Source: CAZEDK01 sp964511025 (GTDB lineage Bacteria; Patescibacteriota; Gracilibacteria; UBA1369; GWF2-33-10). Taken from it: DNA of 32,720 nucleotides. The position numbers and the translations under genes were made by a program. Shown here in pieces: positions 1-7,851 of this stretch. Numbering within the stretch: position 1 is the stretch's first letter; every line of letters begins with the position of its first letter. Location of the stretch: positions 1 to 32,720 of the forward strand of contig CAZEDK010000018.1 in assembly GCA_964511025.1 (NCBI GenBank), read 5' to 3'. Below the pieces are notes generated by a model. That model did no database searches. It was not told the DNA's origin and saw only the letters and a program-made list of their open reading frames with translations.

Positions 1-54
1 TTAAGTATTAAGTATTAAGTATTAAGTATTAAGTATTAAGTATTAAGTATTAAG
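1..54. repeat. Heptanucleotide tandem array (TTAAGTA)7.7
   Basis: Seven perfect copies of TTAAGTA and a partial eighth. Read on the minus strand the unit is TACTTAA, and one copy provides the last codon and TAA stop of the adjacent membrane-protein gene. The array runs off the window's left edge. The same heptamer reappears directly after recG near 30855. Confidence 0.95.
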
Positions 55-1083
55 GGTTGAGCTATTAGAGTTTGATTTTTCAGATTCTATCATTATTACG
101 TCTGCGTCTGTGTTTTCTACATTTTTTATTTCTTCAGGTAGGTTTTCAAAAGCTATGTCTCTTGCTGTTTTCTCATTTTCAGCGCTTAAGTGAAGGAATG
201 TGATAACCCATACACTCATACTCCATACATCAACTACGGCATTTAGATAGGATACAAATATATAAGCGCAAAATCCTATTATGAGTCCAATGACAAGACC
301 GATTTTTTCTAATGTGATCGCCGCAACAAGACTGGTCGAAATGATTATGATGATAGGTATTAGAAAAACAAATATTGCATTTAAAATTATTCTTGCTCCG
401 ATAAATATCATTAACATGACCAGTAGCAGTGTGTGTTCGTAATAATATATTGTTGTTTTTATGCTTTTCCACATTGATTTCTTGATACCTAATCCATCTA
501 TTACAATGAAATATTCTGTATATGTTAACAGAATTCCAATTAGCCATGCAATTATTGTTATAAGTAAGACAGGCAACCATAAAGTTTGAAATACCGAGAT
601 TCCTATATTCCTTATGAAAAAAGCAAATATTCCTAGAATTACAACAATACTGAATTTTTTGATGGTTGATACATATCCAAACATTCTCATAAAAGACTCA
701 GTGCCATATTGGAAACCATCCCTAAGTAATACTTTTTGTCCATTGTATATTCTTGCTATGAGTTGTATAGACGCAGCTCTGGTAAATGGAGCCAGTAAAA
801 AATAAAGGAGTATTATTATTATTATAAAAGGAATAATGATCAAGCTCAAAGATGTATGTTTTTCAAAAAAATTAGCTGCAAATATTATTATATCTCCAGC
901 GAAACTTCTTTCATGTTGACCGGAAAATAGATGTGCTTTTTTAAAAGCGATTATTTGGTATAAAAGTTCCAAAATTCCAATTGCTGTGCCAATTAAAGAA
1001 GGGACAAACGCATAAAATTTGATTAATCTTTTGTTGTTTTGGGTAATATGCCAAGCATTTGATATTACTTGTTTGTAGTTCAA
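43..1083 (-). CDS. Multi-pass membrane protein of unknown function
   Basis: A 346-residue protein with about six hydrophobic segments, for example around residues 25-45, 75-105, 145-190, 220-250 and 255-285. It has a soluble, acidic, Ser/Asn-rich tail, which fits an integral membrane protein. No catalytic motif is recognisable. The start used is TTG at 1083 (protein begins MNYKQVISNAWHITQNN); no ATG lies close by, and a duplicated TTGTAGTT stretch plus a heptad array lie just upstream, so the original start may have been altered. The stop codon and last residues (TLNT) fall in the TTAAGTA array, so the C-terminus may also have been changed by repeat expansion. Transcribed away from corA. Function unknown. 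Confidence 0.75.
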   Translation of the reverse strand: MNYKQVISNAWHITQNNKRLIKFYAFVPSLIGTAIGILELLYQIIAFKKAHLFSGQHERSFAGDIIIFAANFFEKHTSLSLIIIPFIIIIILLYFLLAPFTRAASIQLIARIYNGQKVLLRDGFQYGTESFMRMFGYVSTIKKFSIVVILGIFAFFIRNIGISVFQTLWLPVLLITIIAWLIGILLTYTEYFIVIDGLGIKKSMWKSIKTTIYYYEHTLLLVMLMIFIGARIILNAIFVFLIPIIIIISTSLVAAITLEKIGLVIGLIIGFCAYIFVSYLNAVVDVWSMSVWVITFLHLSAENEKTARDIAFENLPEEIKNVENTDADVIMIESEKSNSNSSTLNT

Positions 1084-1087
1084 TTGT

Positions 1088-1150
1088 AGTTCTTAGTTTT
1101 TAGTTTTTGGTTTTTAATTTTTGACTAACAACTAACAACTAACAACTAAT
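1088..1150. repeat. Nine-unit period-7 array between divergent genes
   Basis: Successive heptamers are AGTTCTT, AGTTTTT (twice), GGTTTTT, AATTTTT, GACTAAC, AACTAAC (twice) and AACTAAT. Phase is kept while the unit changes from AGTTTTT to AACTAAC; the two halves are partly reverse-complementary (AGTT versus AACT). It fills the spacer upstream of the membrane-protein gene. Confidence 0.9.
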
Positions 1151-1161
1151 AGACTAATCTC

Positions 1162-1242
1162 ATGTTACCCTGTATTCATGAAAATATTCAAGCTGAGAAA
1201 ATTGACGAAATTTTAATAAGAAATTATCCTAACATTTGCTGA
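1162..1242 (+). other. Possible 26-codon small ORF upstream of corA
   Basis: An ATG-to-TGA frame encodes MLPCIHENIQAEKIDEILIR followed by NYPNIC and stops 15 bases before the corA ATG. Its composition looks protein-like (amphipathic, charged), but there is no ribosome-binding motif and a candidate corA promoter overlaps its end. It could be a leader peptide, a remnant of a lost gene, or chance. Confidence 0.25.
1202..1230 (+). promoter_or_regulatory. Candidate sigma-70-type promoter for corA
   Basis: TTGACG (5/6 to consensus), a 17-base spacer, then TATCCT (4/6). The predicted transcript start lies about 20 bases before the corA ATG. Confidence 0.4.
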
Positions 1243-1257
1243 GTAAATTAAATTCAG

Positions 1258-2184
1258 ATGACATCAAAACAAACTGTAATAAAATTTAAAAACAAATCTT
1301 GGATTGATATTGACAATGTGGACTTTGATATTATATCAGATCTGCAGAAAAAATATAAATTCCATGATTTGGACTGTGAAGATATTTTATCTACAAGCCA
1401 GAGAAGCAAGATAGATATATATGATAAATACATGTTTATTGTTTTGCATTTTCCTGTTGATGATAAAAAAATACGTACTTTGAGATCAACGGAGTTATAT
1501 ATTTTTGTCTCTAAACATTATTTGATTACAATACATAAAAGTGAAAACAAGCTTATCTCATCTTTGAGAGAGCAGTGTGGAAAAAATTTGAAGACTAAAA
1601 AGGAATTTATGGGAGAAGGTATGGGATACTTACTTTATGAAGTTGTTTTAAATGTTTTTCAGGGCTGTTTTCCTCTTCTTTATAATATTGAGAAGTTTTT
1701 GAATCATATTGAGAGCGACGTTTTTGATCATGGTAGTCAGCAAAGGGATATGTTAAAAGACATCCTTCTTGCCAAAAAAAATATAAATGTTTTTAGGAGG
1801 ATTATTAGTCCACAAAGATTTGTAATATCAACGCTTGAAAATAAAACAAGTAAATTTTTCGGTACTGATATAGAGGCTTATTTTGATGACGTGGTGGATA
1901 TGTTGGAAAAAATATGGGGTAACCTGGAGGAACTCAAGGAAATTGCAGGATTTTTGCAGGAAACAAATGAATCTGTACTAACTCATAGTACGAATAATAT
2001 AATCAAAATTTTGACTTCTTTTTCTGTTGTTATGTTGCCATTGACCTTGGTAACCGGATATTACGGTATGAACGTGATCTTGCCTTTTTCTGAGTATCCT
2101 TTTGCCTTTTTGGGAATACTTGTTGGTATGTTTGTTATAGTAATTTCAATGTTGTTTTTGTTTAAATTTAAAAAATGGCTTTGA
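1258..2184 (+). CDS. corA: CorA-family divalent cation (Mg2+/Co2+) transporter
   Basis: 308 residues, the usual CorA size. The N-terminal two thirds is the mixed, then long-helical cytoplasmic domain. The C-terminus carries two membrane helices (about 247-267 and 278-303) separated by the signature YGMN (269-272), whose GMN is the selectivity-filter motif of the family. The protein ends in basic residues (KFKKWL), as is typical. CorA proteins form pentameric channels for Mg2+ uptake in the inner membrane. The first ATG is used; no Shine-Dalgarno sequence is visible. The gene stops with TGA directly followed by TAA, supporting TGA as a stop codon. It lies 55 bases upstream of rpsO with a small hairpin and T-run between. 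Confidence 0.93.
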   Translation: MTSKQTVIKFKNKSWIDIDNVDFDIISDLQKKYKFHDLDCEDILSTSQRSKIDIYDKYMFIVLHFPVDDKKIRTLRSTELYIFVSKHYLITIHKSENKLISSLREQCGKNLKTKKEFMGEGMGYLLYEVVLNVFQGCFPLLYNIEKFLNHIESDVFDHGSQQRDMLKDILLAKKNINVFRRIISPQRFVISTLENKTSKFFGTDIEAYFDDVVDMLEKIWGNLEELKEIAGFLQETNESVLTHSTNNIIKILTSFSVVMLPLTLVTGYYGMNVILPFSEYPFAFLGILVGMFVIVISMLFLFKFKKWL

Positions 2185-2204
2185 TAATTTTTACTTTAGA
2201 TGCT

Positions 2205-2224
2205 ATGCTTGCAAAGCATTTTTT
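2205..2224 (+). terminator. Small hairpin plus T-run between corA and rpsO
   Basis: ATGCTT-GCA-AAGCAT (6-bp stem, 3-base loop) followed by at least five T. It resembles a weak intrinsic terminator of corA but is only about 16 bases before the rpsO start, so it could instead act in the rpsO leader. Confidence 0.45.
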
Positions 2225-2239
2225 AGTTTTAATATATTT

Positions 2240-2503
2240 ATGAAACGAGAACATAAGAAAAAAATCATGGGTAGCCATGGTCGTCATTCAAAAGATACCG
2301 GTTCGCCAGAGGTTCAAATTGCAATCCTGACAAATCAAATCAACGCTCTTTCTGAGCATTTGAAAGTTCATAAGAAGGATGAACATTCAAAAACCGGTTT
2401 GCTTAGTATGGTCAGTAAGAGAAGGAAGCTTCTTAATTATTTGAGAATCAAGAAGAGAGAAATTTACGAAAAATTGATTGAGAAGCTAGGTATTAGAAAA
2501 TAA
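2240..2503 (+). CDS. rpsO: 30S ribosomal protein S15
   Basis: 87 residues, typical of S15 (about 89). Family hallmarks are visible: HGRHSKDTGSPEVQIAILT in the N-terminal third, LSEHLKVHKKDEHSKTGLL in the middle, and KRRKLLNYLR near the end. S15 binds the central domain of 16S rRNA and is a primary assembly protein of the small subunit. Followed by pnp after 18 bases, the widespread rpsO-pnp arrangement, so the two are probably co-transcribed. No purine-rich ribosome-binding motif precedes the ATG (AT-only leader). Confidence 0.98.
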   Translation: MKREHKKKIMGSHGRHSKDTGSPEVQIAILTNQINALSEHLKVHKKDEHSKTGLLSMVSKRRKLLNYLRIKKREIYEKLIEKLGIRK

Positions 2504-2521
2504 TTTTTTATCTTAAAAAAT

Positions 2522-4645
2522 ATGGAAGCAAAATCAATATCAATTCCTTTTGCAGGAAGGAATTTAGTCTTTGAGACTGGAAAATTAGCAACCTTAGCTC
2601 CTGGAAGTGTTATGGTTAAATTTGGAGATATTCACCTGCTTGTAACGGCTGTTGTGTCTGAAAAAGCAAGAGATGGTGTTGATTTTTTACCTTTGACTGT
2701 AGATTTTCAAGAAAAATTTTATGCTTCAGGTAAAATTAAAGGAAGTAGGTTTTTGAAAAGAGAAGGTGGGAGGCCATCAGATGATCAAGTGCTTATTTCG
2801 CGTCTTATTGATCGTCCAATCAGACCAATGCTTCCGAAAGAGATGAGAAATGATATTCAAGTTTTGGCTACTGTTTTTTCTACAGATAAAAGCATGAATA
2901 CGGGGCCGTTTGCCCTTACGGCTGCTTCTTTGGCGCTTAATTTGTCGGGCGCACCAATGGAAACGGTAATTTCTAGCGTTAGAGTTGGTCAAGATAGTGA
3001 AGGAAATTTTATATTAATGCCAACTTATCAACAAATTGAGAATGGACAGTTGGATCTAGTGGTTGCCGGCACTGAAGATGCTATTACGATGGTTGAAGCA
3101 AAAGCCAATGAAATATCAGATGATAAGATCTTGCAAGCTTTGGATTTTGCACATACTCATATCAAAGCACTTTGCCAGCTTCAAACAAAATTTTTGTCTC
3201 AGTTTGATATTAAAAAAATTGTAATTGAAAAGAAAATATTGAATGAAGATTTAGTTTCTAAGGTGAAAGGCATTGTAACAGATGAAATGATTAAAAAATT
3301 ATATTATAAGAGTAAAAAAGAATTTGCTTATGAGTTAAAAAAATTAACTGAGCAGGTTGTTGAAAATTTTACTACAGAAATTGAACAAAATTCATCTATA
3401 AAAGCAGATATTGAAGAGGCGGTATATAAGACGCTTAAGAAGCATATGAGATCTAATATATTGACTGAAGGTGTGAGGCTTGATGGTAGAAAAATAGAAG
3501 ATGTGCGACTTGTTAGCGCAGAAGTATCTGTTCTTCCTAGAACACATGGAAGCGCTGTATTTAATAGAGGTGAGACTCAGATTATGGGTGTAGTTACGCT
3601 GGGTGGGCCATCAAGTATTCAAATTGATGATAGTATGGATACGATAGGTGACAAAGAAATTCGATTTTGGCATCATTATACTTTTCTTCCTTTTTCAATA
3701 GGGGAGACAGGACAAATGAGAAGTGCAGGTAGAAGAGAGATAGGGCATGGGAAATTGGGCGAAAAAGCTATTGAATCTATGCTTCCTGCGAAAGAGAATT
3801 TCCCTTATACGATAGCTGTTGTTTCAGAAACTCTTAGTTGTAATGGTAGTAGCTCAATGGGGTCAATATGTGCAGCAAGTCTTGCGCTTATGGATGCAGG
3901 TGTGCCAATCAAGGCTCCCGTGACTGGTATAGCAATGGGTTTGATAATGGATGAAGAGACTGGACAATACAAGATTTTGAGTGATATTCAGGCTCAAGAA
4001 GATTTCTTGGGTGATATGGATTTCAAAGTTGCAGGTACTTCAAAAGGCATTACGGCTTTGCAAATGGATATTAAGGTTAAGGGCTTAAAATTATCTTTGT
4101 TAAAAGAAGCTCTTAGTCAATCAAATGCAGGAAGACAATATATTTGGAATGAGATGAGCAAGGCACTTGCTACTCCAAGAGAAAAAATTAATCAATATGC
4201 TCCATTGATTGCTTCTATGCAAATAGACACGGATGATATTAGGCTTGTTATTGGGAAAGGAGGTGAGACTATTCAGGGAATTACAAAAGAATGTGGTGTT
4301 GAGATTAATATTGATGATGATGGGGTTATTACAATTACAGCTCCAGATGGCAAATCAGGCAACAAAGCTGCAAAAATGATCAAAAATATAGTTTACAAAC
4401 CTCAAGTGGGAGATACTTTTGAAGGAAAAGTTGTCCGTATAGCTGATTTTGGAGCTTTTGTAGAATTTTTGCCAGGTAAAGATGGGCTAGTACACGTTTC
4501 AGAATTAGCTAATGATTTTGTGAAAAATGTAGAAGATGTGGTTAAGATGGGTCAGATAATAGCTGTCAAAATTATTGGAATAGATGACATGGGAAGATAC
4601 AAGCTATCTCATACAAAGGCGATGAAGGATGTGAAGGGTGTGTAG
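2522..4645 (+). CDS. pnp: Polyribonucleotide nucleotidyltransferase (PNPase)
   Basis: 707 residues, normal length. Order of domains: first RNase PH-like core (about 1-220), all-helical linker (about 220-300), second catalytic RNase PH core (about 305-540, with RTHGSAVFNRGETQ and the GDMDFKVAGT segment), KH domain (IGKGGETIQGITKECGVEI, about 555-610) and S1 domain (VGDTFEGKVVRIADFGAFVE onward, about 625-695). It degrades RNA 3' to 5' phosphorolytically, releasing nucleoside diphosphates, in the cytoplasm. Sits 18 bases behind rpsO. A GC-rich inverted repeat starting 37 bases after the stop may act as 3' end or terminator. All domains appear intact. Confidence 0.98.
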   Translation: MEAKSISIPFAGRNLVFETGKLATLAPGSVMVKFGDIHLLVTAVVSEKARDGVDFLPLTVDFQEKFYASGKIKGSRFLKREGGRPSDDQVLISRLIDRPIRPMLPKEMRNDIQVLATVFSTDKSMNTGPFALTAASLALNLSGAPMETVISSVRVGQDSEGNFILMPTYQQIENGQLDLVVAGTEDAITMVEAKANEISDDKILQALDFAHTHIKALCQLQTKFLSQFDIKKIVIEKKILNEDLVSKVKGIVTDEMIKKLYYKSKKEFAYELKKLTEQVVENFTTEIEQNSSIKADIEEAVYKTLKKHMRSNILTEGVRLDGRKIEDVRLVSAEVSVLPRTHGSAVFNRGETQIMGVVTLGGPSSIQIDDSMDTIGDKEIRFWHHYTFLPFSIGETGQMRSAGRREIGHGKLGEKAIESMLPAKENFPYTIAVVSETLSCNGSSSMGSICAASLALMDAGVPIKAPVTGIAMGLIMDEETGQYKILSDIQAQEDFLGDMDFKVAGTSKGITALQMDIKVKGLKLSLLKEALSQSNAGRQYIWNEMSKALATPREKINQYAPLIASMQIDTDDIRLVIGKGGETIQGITKECGVEINIDDDGVITITAPDGKSGNKAAKMIKNIVYKPQVGDTFEGKVVRIADFGAFVEFLPGKDGLVHVSELANDFVKNVEDVVKMGQIIAVKIIGIDDMGRYKLSHTKAMKDVKGV

Positions 4646-4682
4646 ACTTTTTTTAAAAAAAATTGTTAGAATTTAGTAAAAA

Positions 4683-4761
4683 CAAATCCCCCCAGCCCCC
4701 TTTGACAAGGGGGAGTGTTTCAAGTCCCCTTGTCAAAGGGGATTTAGGGGATTTGGATTTG
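4683..4761. repeat. 79-bp GC-rich inverted-repeat element (MITE-like hairpin)
   Basis: CAAATCC at the left and GGATTTG at the right bracket two arms that each contain CCCTTTGACAAGGGG, separated by about 12 bases. Each arm can fold alone, and the whole can form one long hairpin. It resembles the ends of the DUF559-bearing element at 32371-32693 in design (C-runs, small CCC...GGG hairpins), but has no coding content. It may double as the pnp terminator. Confidence 0.8.
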
Positions 4762-4789
4762 TAACCTAAAATATGTTAAAATAACATTG

Positions 4790-4819
4790 TTTACATTTCT
4801 CGTATATACAATGTATAAT
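4790..4819 (+). promoter_or_regulatory. mazEF promoter with operator-like repeats
   Basis: TTTACA (5/6), an 18-base spacer, then a perfect TATAAT. CATTGT (4785-4790) and ACAATG (4808-4813) form an inverted repeat across the spacer, which also contains the palindrome GTATATAC (4802-4809). This suits autorepression by MazE. The start codon is 25 bases after the -10 box. Confidence 0.6.
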
Positions 4820-4844
4820 TTCTTTGTGAAATAATTATAAAAAA

Positions 4845-5078
4845 ATGGATACAACTTTAACAAAATGGGGTAATAGTATGGCGATTAGAATTCCAAAGGC
4901 TTTTATAGAGGAAATTGGAGTAAGTGAAGGAGATAGTATAAATTTAAAATTAGATGATAATAAGATAATTATTTCAAAAAATAAATTGAATTTGGAGGAT
5001 TTACTGTCATCTATAAGTCCTGAAAAGATTCATAAAGAAACTTCTACCGGTAATATAATTGGTAAAGAAATATGGTAA
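4845..5078 (+). CDS. mazE: MazE-type antitoxin, AbrB/SpoVT fold
   Basis: 77 residues. The N-terminal half is a swapped-hairpin AbrB DNA-binding domain with the hallmark TKWGNSMAIRIPKAFIEEIG and the strand pattern DSINLKLDDNKIIISK. The C-terminal 30 residues are the flexible toxin-binding tail (…GNIIGKEIW). The antitoxin neutralises the MazF ribonuclease and usually represses its own promoter, consistent with the inverted repeats in the upstream promoter. Overlaps mazF by 7 bases (ATGGTAA), the usual translational coupling. Confidence 0.93.
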   Translation: MDTTLTKWGNSMAIRIPKAFIEEIGVSEGDSINLKLDDNKIIISKNKLNLEDLLSSISPEKIHKETSTGNIIGKEIW

Positions 5079-5407
5079 AAACTTACATACCGGAAAGGGG
5101 AGATATTGTTATGCTTAATTTTGATCCGCAATCAGGAAAAGAGCAGGCAGGTTTAAGGCCAGCATTGGTAATTTCACCGAAATCATATAATGAAAAAGTT
5201 ACTTTGGGTATTTTTTGTCCAATTACGAGTAAAGTTAAAAATTATGCATTTGAAGTTTTGTTGCCGAAAAATATGAAAATTAAAGGTGTAATTTTATCGG
5301 ATCATATAAAGAATCTAGATTGGACTTCTAGAGAAATAAAATTTATAGAAACTTTGGATAAAGATATTTTTGATTCAGTTATTGAAAGAATAAGGCTTTT
5401 AGTTTAG
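5072..5407 (+). CDS. mazF: MazF-type mRNA interferase toxin
   Basis: 111 residues, the standard MazF/PemK length. It shows the family start YIPERGDIVMLNFDPQSGKE followed by QAGLRPALVIS, then FCPITSKVKNYAFEVLLP and the C-terminal DHIKNLDWTSREIKF. The Arg of RPALVIS and the Thr/Ser of PITSK correspond to active-site positions in the family. MazF cleaves mRNA at short sequences when MazE is degraded. The gene looks intact. Its 3' end overlaps the convergent methyltransferase gene by 9 bases. Confidence 0.95.
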   Translation: MVKTYIPERGDIVMLNFDPQSGKEQAGLRPALVISPKSYNEKVTLGIFCPITSKVKNYAFEVLLPKNMKIKGVILSDHIKNLDWTSREIKFIETLDKDIFDSVIERIRLLV

Positions 5408-6271
5408 CAATATCTTAGTATCTTTAGTGTTACTGCCAGCCTTATATGTAAGATATATTTTTATTCTTTCGCCTTCTTTTAATTCTCTTTGCTGATTAAA
5501 AGGTATATTGAGAATTGCTTTGTTTAGGAAATTTCTATATTTTGGACTGCTTTCAACCCTAATATTTTCTGTTAAATATAATTCACTGCTAACAACTATT
5601 ATGTTAGGAGTTCCTGTTTTTTTGATTAGCATTTCTATATTTGTTTCAATTATATCTCCTTCGAAACTTAAGAAATCAATTTCAGCATATTTCACTTTTT
5701 CAGTAAGTGTTTCTAATTCAAATGGACTTTCAAGATGAATAAATAAATCTATTCTTTTTGGAATTAAAATTCCGTTTGGATTTAGATATTTTTTGATGTT
5801 TTGGACTATTTGAATTTGTGGCTCATAGAATAATCCGCCGGATAGGGTTTCGGAGAAAATGATGTCAAAGGTAGTGGCAAATTGTAATTTGCCACTACAG
5901 AGATCCATGTTCAAAATTCGGATTTGATTCTTTAGATTTAAGGCTTTAACAAATTCTATAGATTTTTTTGCCGTGATTTCATTTATTTCAATGCATGTTA
6001 TTTTTATATCTGGAAATTTTTTCGCTATTAGTACGGCAATTATTCCTGTGCCTGATCCTGCTTCTAGTAATTTAGTATCGAGTTTTAAATCTAGAGTCTC
6101 GAGACATGCAGCAAGAGTATTTGAAAAAATTATCGTTCTTTCAAAATCTAGGAAACAGGCTTCTGCATCTTTTGATTTGAAGGCGTATTTTAATTCGTCA
6201 CCAGATATGTTTTTTGTAGCTTCTTTGTATATTTGAAAAAGCTTATGTAAATAGTCTTTTGTTGTAATCAT
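5399..6271 (-). CDS. Class I SAM-dependent methyltransferase, PRMT-like
   Basis: 290 residues. Motif I is LLEAGSGTG (68-76), the acidic end of beta-2 is CIEINE (E95), and a SETLSGGLFYEP stretch (140-151) recalls the double-E loop of protein arginine methyltransferase-like proteins. The substrate cannot be told from sequence: protein arginine or a small molecule are possible. Residues 125-134 (CSGKLQFATT) are encoded by a perfect 28-bp palindrome between motif II and the SETL strand, suggesting a repeat inserted in frame. Convergent with mazF. The spacer towards zwf is a heptad array. No Shine-Dalgarno. Confidence 0.75.
   Translation of the reverse strand: MITTKDYLHKLFQIYKEATKNISGDELKYAFKSKDAEACFLDFERTIIFSNTLAACLETLDLKLDTKLLEAGSGTGIIAVLIAKKFPDIKITCIEINEITAKKSIEFVKALNLKNQIRILNMDLCSGKLQFATTFDIIFSETLSGGLFYEPQIQIVQNIKKYLNPNGILIPKRIDLFIHLESPFELETLTEKVKYAEIDFLSFEGDIIETNIEMLIKKTGTPNIIVVSSELYLTENIRVESSPKYRNFLNKAILNIPFNQQRELKEGERIKIYLTYKAGSNTKDTKILLN
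5871..5898. repeat. 28-bp perfect palindrome inside the methyltransferase gene
   Basis: GTAGTGGCAAATT, two bases (GT), then AATTTGCCACTAC: 13-bp arms with a 2-base centre. It lies in the coding strand, its length is not a multiple of three, and the frame remains open through it. It resembles palindromic interspersed repeats of the GTAG...CTAC type. Confidence 0.9.
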
Positions 6272-6297
6272 TGTAGTTAACAGCTAACAGCTATAAT
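6271..6297. repeat. Short period-7 array between methyltransferase start and zwf stop
   Basis: TTGTAGT, TAACAGC, TAACAGC, TATAATT. It spans the whole spacer between the last base of one start codon and the first base of the zwf stop codon. Confidence 0.7.
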
Positions 6298-7721
6298 TAA
6301 ATCTCATGCCACATATTATGATCGGTAGCCGTAAGGTTGTTTTGTTGATCAGGGCCTATTGAGTTGTCGTGATGTAAAATCAATGGTATGTCATATCTGT
6401 CAATAATTTTGTACAAAAAATCTGTCAGTCTCCAGCATTCTAAGATTTCATTAAAACTTAAAAAATTAGTTTTATCATGGTTAAGCATTTCAAGAATGAG
6501 TCTTCCGTGTTCTTCAAGCGTCATATCTGTCTCAGAACTCAAATTATCGCTTGTGATTATATCATCATAGGTGACTTTATTATTAGAAGAGTATTTTTTT
6601 ACAAGACGTATATGAATTTTCTCTTCAGGCTGAAGTTCAAGTATTAGTTTGTTTGTTGGAATTGAAGGGTCTTTTTGAAAAGGTAGTTTTTTGAATTCGA
6701 TGACTATATAAGCTATTTTTTTATCAAGTTTTTTTCCTGTTCGAAGATAAATTGGAACCTTGTACCAGCCAATTCTGTCGATATATAATTTTATGGCTGC
6801 AAAAGTTGGAGTAAGCGAGTTCAGAGGTACATCTTTTTCGTGACAATAGCTTGCATATTGTCCAAGTATTATATTGTCACTGCTTCCCGGATATCTTAGT
6901 GCTGATAAAATATTATATTTTTCTCTGTGAATATTTCTTGGAGAATCAACTACCGGAATATCCATGGCAATGAGTGCAAGAATTTGAAGTAAGTGTGATT
7001 GAATCATATCCTTGATAATACCAACTTGGTCATAATAACCCGCTCTTTCTTGTATTCCAAAATTTTCTTTTACTGTAATTTGGATGTTTTTGATTACACT
7101 GCCTTGAAGCATTGTATTGAGAATACTGTTATCATATCTCAGAGGTAGTATTGATTGTACTCCCTGTTTACCAAGATAATGATCTAGCAGATAAACATCT
7201 TTATCTTCGTCAAAACATTGTGAAACTTCTACAAATAATTCTTTTGCGGATGCTCCATCTTCCCCGAATGGTTTTTCAAGTATCAATTGGATATTTTCTT
7301 TTTTTTGTTTGAATTTACCAAGATTCTCAATGATATCTCGAAATACTTGCGGAGGAACAGAAAAATATGCAATTTTTCTTATATTTGACTCGAAGTTTTT
7401 TGATTTTATAGATTCAAAAAGTCTGTTGTATCCCTCGATCTCATTGTATTGTCCGTGTGTGTAAAATACCTTTTCAAGAAGATCTTTTAACTTATCTTCA
7501 TTAATATTTTTTCTTTTGTCTCTGACACTTTGTTCGAAAAATTTCCTAAATTCTTCGTTAGTTTTTGCAGATCTGGCGTATCCATATATTGCAAAGTCTG
7601 AATTTAATTTATCTGTTTCATGTAAATCATATATAGATGGAAATAATTTTAATCTTGCCAGATCGCCGGAAGCTCCAAATATTATCAAGACGAATTTTTC
7701 ATTTGTATCTTTGTGATTCAT
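6297..7721 (-). CDS. zwf: Glucose-6-phosphate 1-dehydrogenase
   Basis: 474 residues from the ATG at 7721, close to the bacterial norm of about 480-500. NADP-binding motif GASGDLA is at residues 16-22, EKPFG at 149-153, and the substrate/active-site motif DHYLGK at 180-185. The enzyme oxidises glucose-6-phosphate to 6-phosphogluconolactone, making NADPH, in the cytoplasm. The frame is open further upstream to 7922, but that extension overlaps the divergent ddl gene, lies beyond a likely promoter and has no G6PD similarity, so it was dropped. 6-phosphogluconate dehydrogenase and lactonase are not in the window. Xfp (22-24.5 kb) could use downstream xylulose-5-phosphate. Confidence 0.96.
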   Translation of the reverse strand: MNHKDTNEKFVLIIFGASGDLARLKLFPSIYDLHETDKLNSDFAIYGYARSAKTNEEFRKFFEQSVRDKRKNINEDKLKDLLEKVFYTHGQYNEIEGYNRLFESIKSKNFESNIRKIAYFSVPPQVFRDIIENLGKFKQKKENIQLILEKPFGEDGASAKELFVEVSQCFDEDKDVYLLDHYLGKQGVQSILPLRYDNSILNTMLQGSVIKNIQITVKENFGIQERAGYYDQVGIIKDMIQSHLLQILALIAMDIPVVDSPRNIHREKYNILSALRYPGSSDNIILGQYASYCHEKDVPLNSLTPTFAAIKLYIDRIGWYKVPIYLRTGKKLDKKIAYIVIEFKKLPFQKDPSIPTNKLILELQPEEKIHIRLVKKYSSNNKVTYDDIITSDNLSSETDMTLEEHGRLILEMLNHDKTNFLSFNEILECWRLTDFLYKIIDRYDIPLILHHDNSIGPDQQNNLTATDHNMWHEI

Positions 7722-7758
7722 TTTGGGAATAAAAAGGAAAATGGATGAATTTTTTGTA

Positions 7759-7787
7759 ATTATAAATGAGATTTCTTTGTAAGTAAA
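7759..7787 (-). promoter_or_regulatory. zwf promoter
   Basis: On the minus strand: TTTACT (4/6), 17-base spacer, perfect TATAAT. It lies 38 bases before the chosen zwf ATG, supporting that start. Confidence 0.5.
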
Positions 7788-7810
7788 AGTGACTTTTATT
7801 TTTTTCCATA

Positions 7811-7816
7811 TATAAT
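7811..7816 (+). promoter_or_regulatory. Candidate -10 box for the ddl fusion gene
   Basis: A perfect TATAAT lies 35 bases before the ATG at 7852. No convincing -35 hexamer is seen (AGTGAC at 17-base spacing), so the call rests on the -10 alone. Confidence 0.3.
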
Positions 7817-7851
7817 AAATTTGCTTTGAATTGCAAATTAATATCTTGATT

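Noticed and set aside
1..54. CRISPR-like repeat array
   Set aside because: The units are contiguous 7-mers with no spacers, and no cas genes are present anywhere in the window.
230..805. Open frames in and opposite the membrane-protein gene
   Set aside because: Composition (His/Asn-rich, or reversed hydrophobic codons) is that of shadow frames; the 346-residue frame has coherent membrane segments.
1088..1150. Replication origin or DnaA-box cluster
   Set aside because: The units do not resemble TTATNCACA, and no dnaA, dnaN or gyrase genes are nearby.
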